64,000 nucleotides of DNA from assembly GCA_913776825.1 (NCBI GenBank), contig CAJYPV010000028.1:62001-126000 (forward strand), written 5' to 3'. The notes beneath the pieces are model-generated. The model saw only the letters and a program-made list of their open reading frames with translations. It was not told the origin of the DNA and ran no database searches. Made by a program: the position numbers and the translations under genes. Within the stretch, counting starts at the first letter, position 1. Every line of letters begins with the position of its first letter. Source of the stretch: Burkholderiaceae bacterium. GTDB taxonomy: Bacteria; Pseudomonadota; Gammaproteobacteria; Burkholderiales; Burkholderiaceae_C. Below, one piece after another: positions 33,943 to 43,253 of this stretch.

Positions 33943-35634
33943 ATGTCTGAACACCAGCTTCATGAATCTCCGGAGGACCTGCCGCTGGCCGTGCTGCTGG
34001 AGCGCGCCCGCGATGCCCAGCAACAGGTTCGACTGGCCGAGGGCCTGGCTCTGGCCGAGCTGATCTGGCGCCGCGCGGGGGCCGACGGTTTCGTGAACGA
34101 GCAGGCCGAAGCCGGCAAGCTCCGCAGCTTTTTTCTGCTGCGCCAGGGCCACCTGCGCGCGATGCTCGAAGCGGGTCAGCAGGCGCTGGCCTTGCTCCGC
34201 CCGCTGGGACCGAGCCGCTCGATTTGCGAGCTGCTGCGCTGGATGAGCCTCGCCGCCTGCGAGCTGGGCGACTATGAACTGGGCCTGGCCTGCGCGCATG
34301 AAGCGGTGCAGCAGGCGGCGGAACTCGGCGATGTGCGCATGCGGGCGGTCGCGCTCAACGGCATGGGCGCCTGCTTCGAGCGCATGGGCGACCCCTGGCA
34401 GGCCGAGCGCCTCATGGGCGAAGCCGCCGGCATGGTGCGCAGCGAGGCCACACCGTATGAGCGGGTGGTGACGCTCACCAATCTCTGCACCGTGGCGCTG
34501 GGGGCTTATCACCTGCAGCGCGATGGCGCCGCGCCGGAACAGGCGGCGCGCACGCTGGAACGAGCGCTGGAGCTGGCGCGCGAAGCCCGTCCGTTCTCTC
34601 AGCAGCTCGGCGATCGTTATGCGATTGCGCTGACCGCCAGCAACTTCGGCGAGGTGCTGCTGTTGATGGGGCGCCTCGACGAAGCCGAACCGCTGCTGCT
34701 CGAAGCCCAAGGTGAAAGCGCCCGTGTCGGCTTCCGGCTGCTGGATTGGCGACTGCGCTGCACCCTCGCCGAATTGCTGCTGGCCCGTGGCGATGCGCGC
34801 GGCGCCTGGCAGAAGCTGCAGACGCTCGAAGCCGACATCGATCAGGCGGCCCGCAGCGGCATCGCTGGGGTCACTGGGCTCGACGGGATCGCTTCGTCGC
34901 CGGTCGCCGACGCGAGCCCGGCCGAAGATCCGGTCCCGCCGTTCATCCGGCTGCGGCTGCATCAGACGGCCTATCGCGCCGCCAAAGCGCTGGCGCTGCT
35001 GGGACCGGCGCTGCTGCATCTGGAACGTGCCCGCACGGTGGAGCGCCGGCGCGGGGTGATGCAGCTGATGGCGCAGTCGCAGTACTTCGTCTCGCGATTG
35101 GAAGCGGAATTCGGCGGCGAGGGCGGCGCCTGTGCCGACCGCGATCCGTCCACGCATCGCGATCCGCTGACCGGACTCGGCAACCGCCGCTGCCTGGAAG
35201 CGCGCCTGCCGCCGATGCTGCGCGCGGCCGAGCAGGACGGCCGTCCGCTGACCGTCGCCCTCATCGATGCCGACGGCCTGCGCAACATCAACGAGCGCCA
35301 TGGCCATGACATCGGCGATCGGGTGCTGCAGGAGCTGGCCCAGCTGCTGCGCGAGAACACCCGCGCGTCCGACCTCGCGCTGCGTTGGAGCGGCGAGGAA
35401 TTCCTGGTCGTGTTCCCCGACACCATCGCCGACCGCGGCTTCGAGGTGTGCGAGCGCATCCGCGCCAGCGTGTCCTTCCATCCCTGGCATCGGCTCGCGC
35501 CGGGCCTGGACGTGACCCTGAGCATGGGCCTGGCCAGCGCGCCGCCCTATGCCACCGACCCGCTCATCGCCCGAGCCCAGGCCGCCGTTGCGCGTGCCAA
35601 GCATCTGGGGCGCAACCGCGTGGCGCTCGCTTGA
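33943..35634 (+). CDS. Diguanylate cyclase with TPR-like N-terminal region
   Basis: The 563-residue soluble protein has an N-terminal half (about 30-360) of helical repeats resembling tetratricopeptide repeats (AVALNGMGACFERMGDPWQAERLMGEAA, ASNFGEVLLLMGRLDEAEPLLLEAQ). The C-terminal GGDEF domain shows HRDPLTGLGNRR, DADGLRNINERHGHDIGD and the active-site variant SGEEF. [SAG]G[DE]EF variants are usually active, so it should make cyclic di-GMP in response to a partner bound by the repeats. No membrane segment was seen. Confidence 0.9.
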   Translation: MSEHQLHESPEDLPLAVLLERARDAQQQVRLAEGLALAELIWRRAGADGFVNEQAEAGKLRSFFLLRQGHLRAMLEAGQQALALLRPLGPSRSICELLRWMSLAACELGDYELGLACAHEAVQQAAELGDVRMRAVALNGMGACFERMGDPWQAERLMGEAAGMVRSEATPYERVVTLTNLCTVALGAYHLQRDGAAPEQAARTLERALELAREARPFSQQLGDRYAIALTASNFGEVLLLMGRLDEAEPLLLEAQGESARVGFRLLDWRLRCTLAELLLARGDARGAWQKLQTLEADIDQAARSGIAGVTGLDGIASSPVADASPAEDPVPPFIRLRLHQTAYRAAKALALLGPALLHLERARTVERRRGVMQLMAQSQYFVSRLEAEFGGEGGACADRDPSTHRDPLTGLGNRRCLEARLPPMLRAAEQDGRPLTVALIDADGLRNINERHGHDIGDRVLQELAQLLRENTRASDLALRWSGEEFLVVFPDTIADRGFEVCERIRASVSFHPWHRLAPGLDVTLSMGLASAPPYATDPLIARAQAAVARAKHLGRNRVALA

Positions 35635-35760
35635 CGCGGTTGTAGACGGAGGGCGCTGTTCAGCCTGCGCAAGGGCGCGGCGGCGATCGATGGCCGTGGC
35701 GCCGGAGGCCGTCCGACAGTCCCGCCGCGCTGCTGCACGCCTGAGCGGCCGGCCTGAGCG

Positions 35761-36951
35761 TCAGGCCGACGACGGCGGAAACTCCAGCTCCACCGCCTGC
35801 ACCACATTGCGACCTTGTCGCTTGGCGCGGTAGAGCGCCTGATCGGCGCGTCGCAGCACCTCGGCGGCGCTGGGGTCGTCGGGCGAGGACTCGGCAATGC
35901 CGAAGCTCGCGGTCAACGCCCATGACTGGCCGTTCCAGGCGAAGGATTGCGCCGCCAGAAGCACCCGCATCCGCTCGGCCACCAGCGCGGCGCCGGCGAT
36001 GTCGGTGTCGGGCAGCAAGGCGCAGAACTCCTCGCCACCGAGCCGCCCCAGCAGGTCGACCTCGCGCAGGCAGGGCTGTACCACGCTCACCAAGGTCTTC
36101 AGCGCCGCATCGCCGGCCGCATGGCCCAGCGTGTCGTTGAGCTGCTTGAAGCGGTCCATGTCCAGCAGCACCAGGCCATAACGGCGGCCGCGCTGCTGAC
36201 GGGCGTGCTCGGCATCCATCGCCTCCGACAGCGCGCGGCGGTTCATTGCATCGGTCAGCGGATCGCGCTGCGTCAGCCGCTGGATTTCCAGCATGAGCTT
36301 GAGCAGCAGCAGGAACGCGAGCGTGCCGTTGAGGGCCAGGGCGATGACCAGCGCCGACCACAGCCAGACGATGTTGAAGCGGCTGGCCTCATACAGGTCG
36401 CCGGTCTGTCCTGGCGCGATGAAGGCTTCCAGCGGACGTGCCAGCAGCAGCAGGCCCAGCACCAGCAGCGGCGTCACCAGCAGCAGCGAGAGCCGGGCCC
36501 GCAGCCCGCGGGCGCGCAGCAGCAGGAAGGCATCGTGGCCGGCCAGCAGGCTCATCACGCCCATGGTCCCGTACAGCAAGGCCTTCTGGCCGACCGAGAT
36601 CCCGCCATCGGCCCACTGCGTGGCCAGCGCGCTGACCACCACCGCCGCGAGCGCCGCCAGCCGCCACGGCGGACGACGCTCCGCCACCAGCGGCACGGCG
36701 ATGCGCACCAGCACGAAGGCGCCCAGGGCCAGGCTGTCCGACCACCAGGCCTGCAGCGCGCTGCCGCCCAGGCCGCCGACTTCCTGCAGCACGAAGGAGC
36801 CGCCCAACAGCGCATTCGCACCGCTCAGGCACAGGCAGGCCCACGGCGATTCGCGCAAGCCGCCGGCCACCAGCAGCCAGACGACGGCCGCCACGCCGAA
36901 CACCGTCACCAGCGCGGCGATCATCGACAGCGGATCGGTGGCCGGCATCAT
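35761..36951 (-). CDS. Membrane diguanylate cyclase, second gene of a tandem pair
   Basis: The 396-residue protein has six to seven hydrophobic segments in its first 225 residues. A cytoplasmic GGDEF domain follows, with RDPLTDAMNRRAL, DMDRFKQLNDTLGHAAGD and GGEEF. Its ATG at 36951 overlaps the stop of the upstream paralogue as ATGA. The two proteins have the same layout and are similar in the GGDEF half, so the pair probably arose by duplication. The membrane half has no named sensor domain that I recognised. Confidence 0.9.
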   Translation of the reverse strand: MMPATDPLSMIAALVTVFGVAAVVWLLVAGGLRESPWACLCLSGANALLGGSFVLQEVGGLGGSALQAWWSDSLALGAFVLVRIAVPLVAERRPPWRLAALAAVVVSALATQWADGGISVGQKALLYGTMGVMSLLAGHDAFLLLRARGLRARLSLLLVTPLLVLGLLLLARPLEAFIAPGQTGDLYEASRFNIVWLWSALVIALALNGTLAFLLLLKLMLEIQRLTQRDPLTDAMNRRALSEAMDAEHARQQRGRRYGLVLLDMDRFKQLNDTLGHAAGDAALKTLVSVVQPCLREVDLLGRLGGEEFCALLPDTDIAGAALVAERMRVLLAAQSFAWNGQSWALTASFGIAESSPDDPSAAEVLRRADQALYRAKRQGRNVVQAVELEFPPSSA

Positions 36952-38108
36952 TCGGCGCTCACTTCACTGGTGCTGCGCAGCACCCGGTTGCGACCGCGGG
37001 CCTTGGCCGCATACATCGCCGCGTCGGCACGCGCCAGGGCATGCTGGCCGTGCACATCGCCCGGCTCCATGGCGGCCACGCCGAAGCTCGCGCTCATCGG
37101 CCACGACTTGTCGCCCCAGATCAGCGGCCGTTCCTGCAACAGCTGGCGCAGGCGTTCTGCCACCAGCGCGGCGCCGTCGAGGTCGGTGTCGGGCATCAGG
37201 ACCGCGAATTCCTCGCCACCCAATCGGCCGAAGAGGTCGGTGTCGCGCAGGCCGGTCGCGAGCTCGCGCGACAGATGCTGCAAGGCGGCGTCGCCGCCGG
37301 CATGGCCGAGCTCGTCATTGATGCGCTTGAAATGGTCGATGTCCATCGCCAGGACCGAATGGCCGCGGCCGCGCTCCACCTGGGCCTGCAGGCGGATCAG
37401 GCTTTCCTCGACCGCGCGGCGATTGAGCAGCCCGGTCAGCGCATCCCGTCGGGTCAGATGCCGCACCCGCGCGATCATGCGCTGCAGCACCAGCGCGATC
37501 AGTCCGGTGGTGATCAGCAAATTGATGAACAGCCGGACCAGCGCGAGCGGTGCGTTGGTGGCCATGCCGGCCAATTCGAAGCCCTCCGGCGTCCAGCCCA
37601 GCAGGTCGAGCGCACGCCAGACCGAGCCCGCCGCCAGCACGCCATACGGCATCACCAGCAGCGCGGTCATGACCCGCTGGAAGCCGGCCCCGATCAGGAT
37701 GTCCCGGGCGACCATCAGCGACAGCACCGCGCCGAAGAGATTGGAGACCAGCCGCGCGTGGTTCAGGTCCGGATACACGGCGGCATGCGCCACCAGACCG
37801 ATGACGACCACCGCGATCACATCGCGGGCGCCCTCACGCAGTCGCATCAGGCTGCGGACGCCGGTGTTCAGCAGGCCGGCCGCCACCAGCGTGAGCGGCA
37901 AGGCCAGCGCAGTTTCCAGGCCGGGCGGCAGGTTCGGCCACCCGAGCAGCGCCAGCAGGCCGTGATAGGCGGCGATGCGCCGCGCCGCGCGCGGGGCGAT
38001 GCGCAAGACATGACCCATCAGCAGCCACACCACGCAGGCGAAGGCGTCGACGACGGCCATCACCATGAGCAAGGTTGCGGCGTCCAGAGGCGGCATGCGG
38101 AAGATCAT
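36948..38108 (-). CDS. Membrane diguanylate cyclase, first gene of a tandem pair
   Basis: The 386-residue protein starts at ATG 38108 with GGAG eight bases before it; a TTG eight codons upstream is unlikely. Six or seven membrane segments (to about residue 215) precede a complete GGDEF domain: RRDALTGLLNRRAV, DIDHFKRINDELGHAGGD, GGEEF. It is translationally coupled to its paralogue at 35761-36951. The pair may form heterodimers or respond to two related signals. Confidence 0.9.
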   Translation of the reverse strand: MIFRMPPLDAATLLMVMAVVDAFACVVWLLMGHVLRIAPRAARRIAAYHGLLALLGWPNLPPGLETALALPLTLVAAGLLNTGVRSLMRLREGARDVIAVVVIGLVAHAAVYPDLNHARLVSNLFGAVLSLMVARDILIGAGFQRVMTALLVMPYGVLAAGSVWRALDLLGWTPEGFELAGMATNAPLALVRLFINLLITTGLIALVLQRMIARVRHLTRRDALTGLLNRRAVEESLIRLQAQVERGRGHSVLAMDIDHFKRINDELGHAGGDAALQHLSRELATGLRDTDLFGRLGGEEFAVLMPDTDLDGAALVAERLRQLLQERPLIWGDKSWPMSASFGVAAMEPGDVHGQHALARADAAMYAAKARGRNRVLRSTSEVSAE

Positions 38109-38294
38109 CGCAGGCGCTCCGTGCTCAGACAATCCGCCGATTCAGGGCGGGTGCGCACAAGTCCGCACCGCCGTGTCCCGCAGATCGGCGGCGCGGATGG
38201 CGCGAGCGGTGCGGGCGACGACAGGCGATAGACCGACGGGACCAAGGCCCGGTCGGGATTCCGACGGCGGTGCGGCATCGGTGGGCGGGCGCGC

Positions 38295-39626
38295 TCAGCG
38301 CCGTTCCACCAGCACCGGCGTCAAGGCCATGGCCAGCCGCACCCGTTCGGCGGCGGCGCGCGCGTCTTCTCGGGTCGAGAACGGGCCGGCCTGCAAGCGG
38401 TGCAGGCTCTTGTCCTTGAAGATCGCCAGCATCGGCGCCATCCAGTCCAGCTCGCGATTGAACTGCTCGCGCAGGTTCTCGGCGCCTTCCAGACGGGAGA
38501 ACGCGCCCAGTTGCAGCCAGAAGCCGGACGCCGCGGCCAGTTGCAGACGCGGCACGGGCGTGCTGTCCGCCACCGGACGCGACGGATTCGCGGCCGTGGC
38601 TGACGCTGGATTGGCGCCGCCGCCGGACACCGCCGAGGCGCCCGGCAGTTCGGACGCGGGCGTGTCCAGGTCCGTGCCGGCGGGCAGCGCGGTCACCGGC
38701 AGCGGCACCATGCCGGAGCCGGCGCTCGCCACCGCAGGCGCGGCCGAGGCGACTGAGGTCCCGCCCACGCCGGCGACGACGGCCGGGCCGAGCCCGGCGG
38801 TCGGCGCAGGCGCGGGTGAGGGGGCCGCCTTGCCGGGCCGCGCGCTGGCCGTGGCCGCGCCTCGCGGCGGCGTGGCGGCAGCGGGGGGCAGGTCTTGCAG
38901 GTCGCGGACGGGCGGGCGCGCGTCGCTGGTTGTCGGCAGCGCGGGTGCGCCGCTCGGCGAGGCGGCGGCATAGACCGGCTGATCCGGCACCGCCGGACTG
39001 GCGGGCAGATCGCGGCCCTTGGTCCATGCGCCGGTGCGGATGTCCTCGTAGGTGATGCGTTCGATTTCGACCTGGCCCACCCCGCGCAGCAGATCGAGCT
39101 TGAGCGCGGCGGTGTAGCTCAGGTCCACGATGCGGCCGGGATGGAAGGGGCCGCGGTCGTTGATGCGGACGATGACCTCCCGCCCATTCTTCGGATTGCG
39201 CACCCGGGCGTAGCTCGGGATGGGCATGGTCGCGTGGGCCGCGGTCATCGCATACATGTTGTAGATCTCGCCGCTGGAGGTCGGCCGGCCGTGGAACTTG
39301 CGTCCGTACCAGGAGGCCAGGCCGCGCTCGACCAGCGGCTGGTCATCCACGATCGGCTGGTAGCGCTGGCCGCCGACCGCATACGGCTTGTTCGGCCCGC
39401 CCTTGCGGATGGGCTCGAGCCGGGGCAGGGCGTCGGGGATCTTGTCCAGGTCGGCGGGCGCCTGGGCTTCGGGGCCGTCCTTGTCGGGCCACTGGCTGAC
39501 CTTGGGGCCATTCGAGGGGCTGGTGGAGGGACGGCTGGGGGCGGGACCGCGGCTGGCGCAGGCGGCCAGGAACAGGGCACACGTCAGGACGGCCAGGCGC
39601 TGGCCGGCGGGGCGGGCTTCAAACAT
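38295..39626 (-). CDS. rlpA: RlpA-type septal lytic transglycosylase with SPOR domain
   Basis: The 443-residue lipoprotein signal ends LTCALFLAACAS. The double-psi beta-barrel RlpA domain (about 90-210) shows GLASWYGRKFHGRPTSSGEIYNMYAMTAAH and NPKNGREVIVRINDRGPFHPGRIVDLS, with the catalytic Asp in INDRGPF. A low-complexity Pro/Ala/Ser linker of about 150 residues leads to a C-terminal SPOR domain (FWLQLGAFSRLEGAENLREQFN), which binds denuded septal peptidoglycan. The ATG at 39626 is chosen because the signal peptide begins there. Confidence 0.92.
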   Translation of the reverse strand: MFEARPAGQRLAVLTCALFLAACASRGPAPSRPSTSPSNGPKVSQWPDKDGPEAQAPADLDKIPDALPRLEPIRKGGPNKPYAVGGQRYQPIVDDQPLVERGLASWYGRKFHGRPTSSGEIYNMYAMTAAHATMPIPSYARVRNPKNGREVIVRINDRGPFHPGRIVDLSYTAALKLDLLRGVGQVEIERITYEDIRTGAWTKGRDLPASPAVPDQPVYAAASPSGAPALPTTSDARPPVRDLQDLPPAAATPPRGAATASARPGKAAPSPAPAPTAGLGPAVVAGVGGTSVASAAPAVASAGSGMVPLPVTALPAGTDLDTPASELPGASAVSGGGANPASATAANPSRPVADSTPVPRLQLAAASGFWLQLGAFSRLEGAENLREQFNRELDWMAPMLAIFKDKSLHRLQAGPFSTREDARAAAERVRLAMALTPVLVERR

Positions 39627-39750
39627 GGGCGCAACCCTAGCAACCTGAGCCGCTTTTGCCAAGGTTATGCTGCACGCCTGCCGACGGTCGAACGAGTGGT
39701 TGCATGGTTTGGGCCGTCGCGTCGAGCCTGAACCTTGCCCACATTCCGCC

Positions 39751-40449
39751 ATGAGCACTTACATCTTCCCCCCAGCGCCCCAGGCCGCCGTGGCCGTGCG
39801 CGGCACCGACGCGCGCTATGCGGTCAGCCGCATCTTCTGCGTCGGCCGCAACTATGCGGCCCATGCCCGTGAGATGGGCAGCGACCCGACCCGCGAGCCG
39901 CCGTTCTATTTCACCAAGCCGGCCAGCGCGCTGGCGCCGTCGGGCGGCACCATCCCCTACGCGCCGGGAACGAAGAACCTGCATTACGAGATGGAGCTGG
40001 TCATCGCGATCGGCCAGCCGGTGTTCAAGGCCACGCCGGAACAGGCGGGCGCGGCCGTCTGGGGCTATGCGGCCGGTCTGGACATGACCCGTCGCGACCT
40101 GCAGAACGAAGCGAAGGCCATCGGCCGTCCCTGGGACCTGGGCAAGGGCTTCGAGCATTCGGCGGTCATCACCGAGCTGGTGCCGCGCGCTGAAATCGGC
40201 GACCTGACCCGCGGCGCGATCACGCTGTCGGTCAATGGCACCGAGAAGCAGCGCGGCGATCTGTCCGACATGATCTGGAGCGTGCCGGAACTGGTGGCCA
40301 ACCTGTCCCAGTTCTATCACCTGCAGCCGGGCGATCTGATCTACACCGGCACGCCCGAAGGCGTGGGTCCGGTGCAGCCGGGCGACCAGATCGTCGGCGT
40401 GATCGAAGGCTTCGGCGAACTGCACATCACCATCGGCGCCGCCGAGTGA
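39751..40449 (+). CDS. Fumarylacetoacetate hydrolase-family enzyme
   Basis: The 232-residue protein starts at ATG 39751. It has the FAH fold with metal-binding acid residues in YEMELVIAIGQP (E-x-E) and a later Asp in GYAAGLDMTRRD. The oxaloacetate-decarboxylase/acylpyruvase-like C-terminus contains YTGTPEGVGPVQPGD. Short members of this family hydrolyse acylpyruvates or decarboxylate oxaloacetate. It overlaps nadC as TGATG, an unusual partner. Exact substrate unknown. Confidence 0.87.
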   Translation: MSTYIFPPAPQAAVAVRGTDARYAVSRIFCVGRNYAAHAREMGSDPTREPPFYFTKPASALAPSGGTIPYAPGTKNLHYEMELVIAIGQPVFKATPEQAGAAVWGYAAGLDMTRRDLQNEAKAIGRPWDLGKGFEHSAVITELVPRAEIGDLTRGAITLSVNGTEKQRGDLSDMIWSVPELVANLSQFYHLQPGDLIYTGTPEGVGPVQPGDQIVGVIEGFGELHITIGAAE

Positions 40450-41309
40450 TGTTCGATCACAACGAGACCCTGGACGAGGCCCGCGCGCGCAACATCCGCG
40501 AGGCCTTGTTCGAGGACATCGGCCGCTGCGACTGGACCGCGCAGCTGGTGCCCGCCGGGCGTCGCGTGGCGGCCCATGTGCGGGTGCGCGAGGCGGCGGT
40601 GCTGTGTGGCCGCGACTGGTTCAGCGGCGTGTTCGCCGCGCTGGATGCGAGCGCGCGCATCGACTGGCAGTACGACGAGGGCGCCGACATGGCCCCCGAC
40701 ACCGTGGTCTGCCGGATCGAGGCGGACGGCCGCTCGCTGCTGTCGGCCGAGCGTCCCGCGCTGAACTTCCTGCAACTGCTGTCGGGCACCGCCACCATCA
40801 CCCGCGCCCATGCGCGGGCGATCGAGGGCGCCAGTCCGAATGCCCGCGGCTGCGTGGTGCTCGACACCCGCAAGACGCTGCCCGGCCTGCGCCTGGCGCA
40901 GAAATATGCGGTGCGGATCGGCGGTGGCGCGAATCAGCGGCTGGCCCTGTATGACGGCATCCTGATCAAGGAAAACCACATCGCTGCGGCGGGTGGCGTC
41001 ACCCAGGCGCTGGCGCAAGCTCAGGCCTTGCAGGCCGGCGTGACCATCCAGGTCGAGGTCGAAACCCTGGACCAACTGCGCGAGGCCCTGGCGGCCGGCG
41101 CGGTCAGCGTGCTGCTGGACAACTTCAGCGAGCCGATGATGCGCGAGGCGGTGGCCATCACCGCCGGCCGGGCCTTGCTGGAAGTCTCCGGCGGCGTGGC
41201 GCTGGATGAGCTGCGCTGGATCGCGGCCACCGGCGTGGACCGGATCTCGGTCGGTCGGCTGACCAAGGATGTCCGGGCGATCGATTACTCGATGCGGGTG
41301 GACAGCTGA
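40449..41309 (+). CDS. nadC: Quinolinate phosphoribosyltransferase (decarboxylating)
   Basis: The 286-residue protein makes nicotinate mononucleotide from quinolinate and PRPP in NAD biosynthesis. Conserved segments are LSAERPALNFLQLLSGTATIT, LDTRKTLPGLRLAQKYAVRIGGGANQRLALYDGILIKENH, VEVETLDQLREAL and ISVGRLTKDVRAIDYS. The ATG at 40449 overlaps the preceding stop. nadA and nadB are not in the window. Confidence 0.95.
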   Translation: MFDHNETLDEARARNIREALFEDIGRCDWTAQLVPAGRRVAAHVRVREAAVLCGRDWFSGVFAALDASARIDWQYDEGADMAPDTVVCRIEADGRSLLSAERPALNFLQLLSGTATITRAHARAIEGASPNARGCVVLDTRKTLPGLRLAQKYAVRIGGGANQRLALYDGILIKENHIAAAGGVTQALAQAQALQAGVTIQVEVETLDQLREALAAGAVSVLLDNFSEPMMREAVAITAGRALLEVSGGVALDELRWIAATGVDRISVGRLTKDVRAIDYSMRVDS

Positions 41310-41640
41310 GCGCTTGAACGAGGCCGCGCTCGGCGGCCGAGACCGCTCACGGTCTCGACGCGCGATCGGCGGCCCGCTGTCCCGATGCTCACCAGGCGCC
41401 CTGCGAGGCGCCTTTTTCATGACCGTCACGCGGTGAGGGGCGCGGCACTGGGATAGTGCGCGCGACGCCCCATCGACGCGCTCTCGGCGCTTCCGTCCCA
41501 TCCGCAGGGGCGCTTGCCGGTGCGCCCGGTGCGGACAGCGCGCCGCGTGTGGCGCAGCCGGCGCCGGCCGTGCGCTCCGGCGTTGGCACGGATGCTGCAA
41601 AGGACCAGGCACCTTCCCGCCGTCCTCCAGGAGCCTTGTG
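41310..41640. other. nadC terminator and ABC operon promoter region
   Basis: It holds the nadC terminator and a stem CGAGACC/GGTCTCG (41338-41344 with 41351-41357). The remainder before 41641 should carry the promoter of the transporter operon. No protein-like frame was found. Confidence 0.45.
41394..41417 (+). terminator. Rho-independent terminator of nadC
   Basis: AGGCGCC (41394-41400) and GGCGCCT (41407-41413) are followed by TTTTT, 85 bases after the nadC stop. Confidence 0.8.
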
Positions 41641-42561
41641 ATGTCGTCGTCCCGCTCGCCTTTCCGATCGTCCTTCCGCAGGTCCTTCCGCTCGCTCGAT
41701 CACTCGTCCATCGACGCAGCGCTTCACGCCGTCCCGTCAGGGACCGATGCCGCAGAGGGTGCGAGGTCCGACGCGGCCGTTGGCGGGTCACGCCGCTGGC
41801 TGCTGGCGGCCGGTCTCAGCCTGCTCGCGATGGGCGCGCAGGCGCAGACGGCGCTGGAGGCGATCACCAAGTCCAGGACCATCAAGATCGCGATCCCGAC
41901 CGATTACCCGCCGTATGGGTTCGTCGGTCCGGACATGAAGCCGCAGGGCCTGGACGTGGCGATGGCCGAGCTGATCGCCGCCAAGCTGGGCGTGAAGGCC
42001 GAGCTGGTGCCGGTGACCAGCGCCAACCGGATTCCGTATCTGCAGACCCGCAAGGCGGATCTGGTGATTTCCACGCTGGGCAAGAACCCGGAGCGTGAGA
42101 AGGTGATCAACTTCAGCGCCGCGTATGCGCCGTTCTTCCAGGCGGTGTTCGCCGCCAAGAACGTGACGATCAAGAGCTTCGCCGACCTGGCCGGCAAGAC
42201 GGTGGCGGTGACGCGCGGCGCGATGGAGGATCAGGAGCTGGCGAAGGTCGCGCCGGCCTCGCTCGACTACAAGCGCTTCGAGGACAACAACGCCACCATC
42301 GCGGCGTTCTCGGCCGGCCAGACGCAGGTGTTGGCCACCAGCGCCGCCGTGGCCGGCAACCTGATGCAGCGCCAACCGGGCCTAAACCTCGAATACAAGC
42401 TGCTGCTCAAGGACAGCCCGTGCTTTGTGGGCGTCGCCAAGGGCGAGGACGCCTTGCTGGCCAAGGTGAACAGCATCATCGCCAGCGCGAAGCAGGCCGG
42501 CGAACTGGAGGCGCTGTCGAAGAAATGGCTGGGCCGGGGCACCGGCGAACTGCCGCTGTGA
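41641..42561 (+). CDS. Amino acid ABC transporter substrate-binding protein
   Basis: The 306-residue protein has an unusually long, Ser/Arg-rich N-region of about 50 residues before the hydrophobic signal core RRWLLAAGLSLLAMGAQAQ. The mature part is a polar amino-acid binding protein of the SBP3 family: IKIAIPTDYPPYGFVGPDMKPQGLDVAMAELIA, RKADLVISTLGKNPEREKVINFS, and a final helix WLGRGTGELPL. It should bind an amino acid in the periplasm and feed the two permeases that follow. Confidence 0.92.
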   Translation: MSSSRSPFRSSFRRSFRSLDHSSIDAALHAVPSGTDAAEGARSDAAVGGSRRWLLAAGLSLLAMGAQAQTALEAITKSRTIKIAIPTDYPPYGFVGPDMKPQGLDVAMAELIAAKLGVKAELVPVTSANRIPYLQTRKADLVISTLGKNPEREKVINFSAAYAPFFQAVFAAKNVTIKSFADLAGKTVAVTRGAMEDQELAKVAPASLDYKRFEDNNATIAAFSAGQTQVLATSAAVAGNLMQRQPGLNLEYKLLLKDSPCFVGVAKGEDALLAKVNSIIASAKQAGELEALSKKWLGRGTGELPL

Positions 42562-43253
42562 TGAGCTTCGACTTCGGCGCGGTCCTGGCGGAATGGCCGC
42601 TGCTGCTGCGCGGCCTGGCCTGGACGGTGGGTCTGACGCTGGTGGCCGTGCCGTCGGGTCTGCTGATCGCCACCTTGGGCGCGTGGGCCCGCGCTTGCGG
42701 CCCGACGGCGCTGCGTCGGCTGGTCGGCGGGTATGTCGAGCTGCTGCGCAACACGCCGTTCATCGTGCAGCTGTTCTTCATCTTTTTCGGTCTGCCGTCG
42801 ATGGGTGTGAAGCTGTCGCCGGAGGCCGCTTCGCTGATCGCGATGACGCTCAACCTCGGCGCGTACGGCACCGAGATCCTGCGCGCCGGCATTCAGGCCA
42901 CGCCCCGAGGCCAATGGGAAGCGGCCTACAGCCTGGCGCTGGGACCGGTGCAGACCTTCACCCGCGTGGTGCTGCCGCCGGCGTTTCGTCGGGTGTGGCC
43001 GGCGATGACCGGGCAGATCATCATCGTGATGCTGGGATCGGCGGTGTGCGGGCAGATCGCCACCGAGGAACTGAGCCAGGCGGCCAACTTCATCCAGAGC
43101 CGCAATTTCCGCGCATTCGAAGCCTTCATCGTCGCCACCGCGATCTATCTCGCGCTGGCGGTGCTGATGCGCCATCTGCTGCGCTGGGTCGGCTCGCGCT
43201 GGCTGTTCGGCGCGTCGCCGGTGACGGCCCGGAGCGGGAGCGCGCATGGTTGA
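42561..43253 (+). CDS. Amino acid ABC transporter permease
   Basis: This 230-residue HisM/GlnP-type permease has five membrane spans. The signature region near VELLRNTPFIVQLFFIFFGLP and the coupling helix with the EAA-like motif GQWEAAYSLALGP are seen. The ATG overlaps the stop of the binding-protein gene by one base (TGATG). The C-terminus overlaps the next permease by eight bases. Confidence 0.92.
   Translation: MSFDFGAVLAEWPLLLRGLAWTVGLTLVAVPSGLLIATLGAWARACGPTALRRLVGGYVELLRNTPFIVQLFFIFFGLPSMGVKLSPEAASLIAMTLNLGAYGTEILRAGIQATPRGQWEAAYSLALGPVQTFTRVVLPPAFRRVWPAMTGQIIIVMLGSAVCGQIATEELSQAANFIQSRNFRAFEAFIVATAIYLALAVLMRHLLRWVGSRWLFGASPVTARSGSAHG

Noticed and set aside
32113..35604. 1163-codon minus-strand open frame
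   Set aside because: It is antisense to mmsA and the TPR-GGDEF gene, which have strong motifs; the translation shows no domain.
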